DNA from: Sedimentisphaerales bacterium
GTDB lineage: Bacteria > Planctomycetota > Phycisphaerae > Sedimentisphaerales > Anaerohalosphaeraceae
Length of the DNA: 33,979 bases
Reading direction: 5' to 3'
NCBI GenBank assembly: GCA_016926155.1
Contig: JAFGPC010000135.1
Span: forward strand, 1 to 33,979
Below the pieces are notes generated by a model. The model worked only from the letters and a program-made list of their open reading frames with translations, ran no database searches and was not told the DNA's origin. This document shows positions 33,537 to 33,979 of the stretch, piece after piece. Within the stretch, counting starts at the first letter, position 1, and each line of letters opens with the position of its first letter. A program made the position numbers and the translations under genes.

Positions 33537-33979
33537 ATGAAGATAAGCCTTGAGCAATTGACGCAGGAAATTGAATCTGCTTTTGCAAATGTTCCCTATC
33601 CAGGAGATAAGAATATTATTGAAAAGGGCTCTAGATGGGAATATGGTAAAAATATTACAGGAGGACTGAAAGGTGTAGATTGGCGGGATCTGGAAAAGGT
33701 ATCTTTTCATTTTGAGACAAAAAGGTATGTTTTGCCTAATCCTATCCACCTGACACCTGCTGCTTACCGGTATTTTCTACCAGGCTATATGCTTGTTTTG
33801 ATACGTCACTATCATGAAGTTACCTCTTGGGTCTATTTTATTATAAATTCTCTTCAATTATATTCAGAAGGGGATAACCTTGCACTGTATCACAAGGATC
33901 GCCTTAAAAAGTTTGAGATGTTATCACCAGATCAAAAACGAGCAGTGAGACACTTTCTGGAATATCTCGAAGATGAGTA
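33537..33979 (+). CDS. Partial hypothetical protein, DUF6714-like; 3' end outside window
   Basis: An open frame of 147 codons runs from the ATG at 33537 to the window edge, where the last two bases are TA, so it may stop at the next base. Motifs FANVPYPGD, LTPAAYRYFLPGYMLVLI and LSPDQKRAVRHFLEYL resemble, from memory, DUF6714-type small soluble proteins. No ribosome site is visible, and the DNA is markedly more AT-rich than the LacI gene just upstream. The start is supported mainly by an in-frame TAA 18 bases upstream. Confidence 0.6.
   Translation, partial: MKISLEQLTQEIESAFANVPYPGDKNIIEKGSRWEYGKNITGGLKGVDWRDLEKVSFHFETKRYVLPNPIHLTPAAYRYFLPGYMLVLIRHYHEVTSWVYFIINSLQLYSEGDNLALYHKDRLKKFEMLSPDQKRAVRHFLEYLEDE

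Overview
The window looks like a piece of a Planctomycetota chromosome, most likely of the Phycisphaerae/Sedimentisphaerales type. This is inferred from gene content, because no rRNA or tRNA marker is present. The clues are large exported multi-domain proteins with dockerin-like EF-hand modules, a Cys-type sulfatase carrying a Tat signal, a protein with three DUF1080 domains, a small zinc-ribbon protein, an excisionase-fold protein anchored in the membrane, and mid-range GC content.

Layout. 1-2057 (-) is a glycoside hydrolase (DUF5060 plus a clan GH-A barrel) that runs off the left edge. 2188-4884 (-) is an exported protein built of CBM-like, FnIII-like and PKD-like modules and ending in a dockerin-like module; an intrinsic terminator separates it from the hydrolase. 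5288-9322 (+) is a sulfur-flavoured stretch: a plant-like cystathionine gamma-synthase, a Tat-exported TIM-barrel protein, and a YeeE/YedE thiosulfate transporter split into two genes. 9383-12334 (-) holds a small TPR-like protein, a zinc-ribbon protein and a membrane-anchored SGNH hydrolase with an internal TPR insert. 12756-16952 (+) is a giant secreted protein (seven RCC1-like repeats, two beta-helices, a CBM9-like domain, two dockerin halves). 16970-18838 (-) is glmS. 19186-23060 (+) is a small Cys-containing peptide followed by a second giant beta-helix/dockerin protein. 23181-25650 (+) carries a membrane-anchored HTH protein, an OmpA-like lipoprotein and ndk. 25744-26052 (+) is a small membrane-protein gene interrupted by an in-frame TAG. 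26101-26496 (-) is a small membrane-anchored protein. 26917-28320 (+) is an exported protein with a duplicated 183-residue module flanking a dockerin. 28734-33504 (+) is a three-DUF1080 protein, a Tat sulfatase and a LacI-family regulator. A partial low-GC ORF occupies the right edge.

How the parts fit. Much of the window appears devoted to exported proteins that bind or degrade polysaccharides, including sulfated ones; the DUF1080-sulfatase-LacI block is the clearest regulated unit. The CGS and split YeeE genes suggest sulfur acquisition and methionine synthesis. Several predicted promoters share an extended -10 element (TGN before the -10). Noncoding signals worth a second look are two related AATCGAAA dyads at about +95 to +110 in the leaders of two secreted-protein operons, a hairpin/oligo-T element in the leader of the SGNH gene, and two terminators placed directly upstream of the next gene's RBS. 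I found no CRISPR array, integrase, transposase, tRNA or rRNA.
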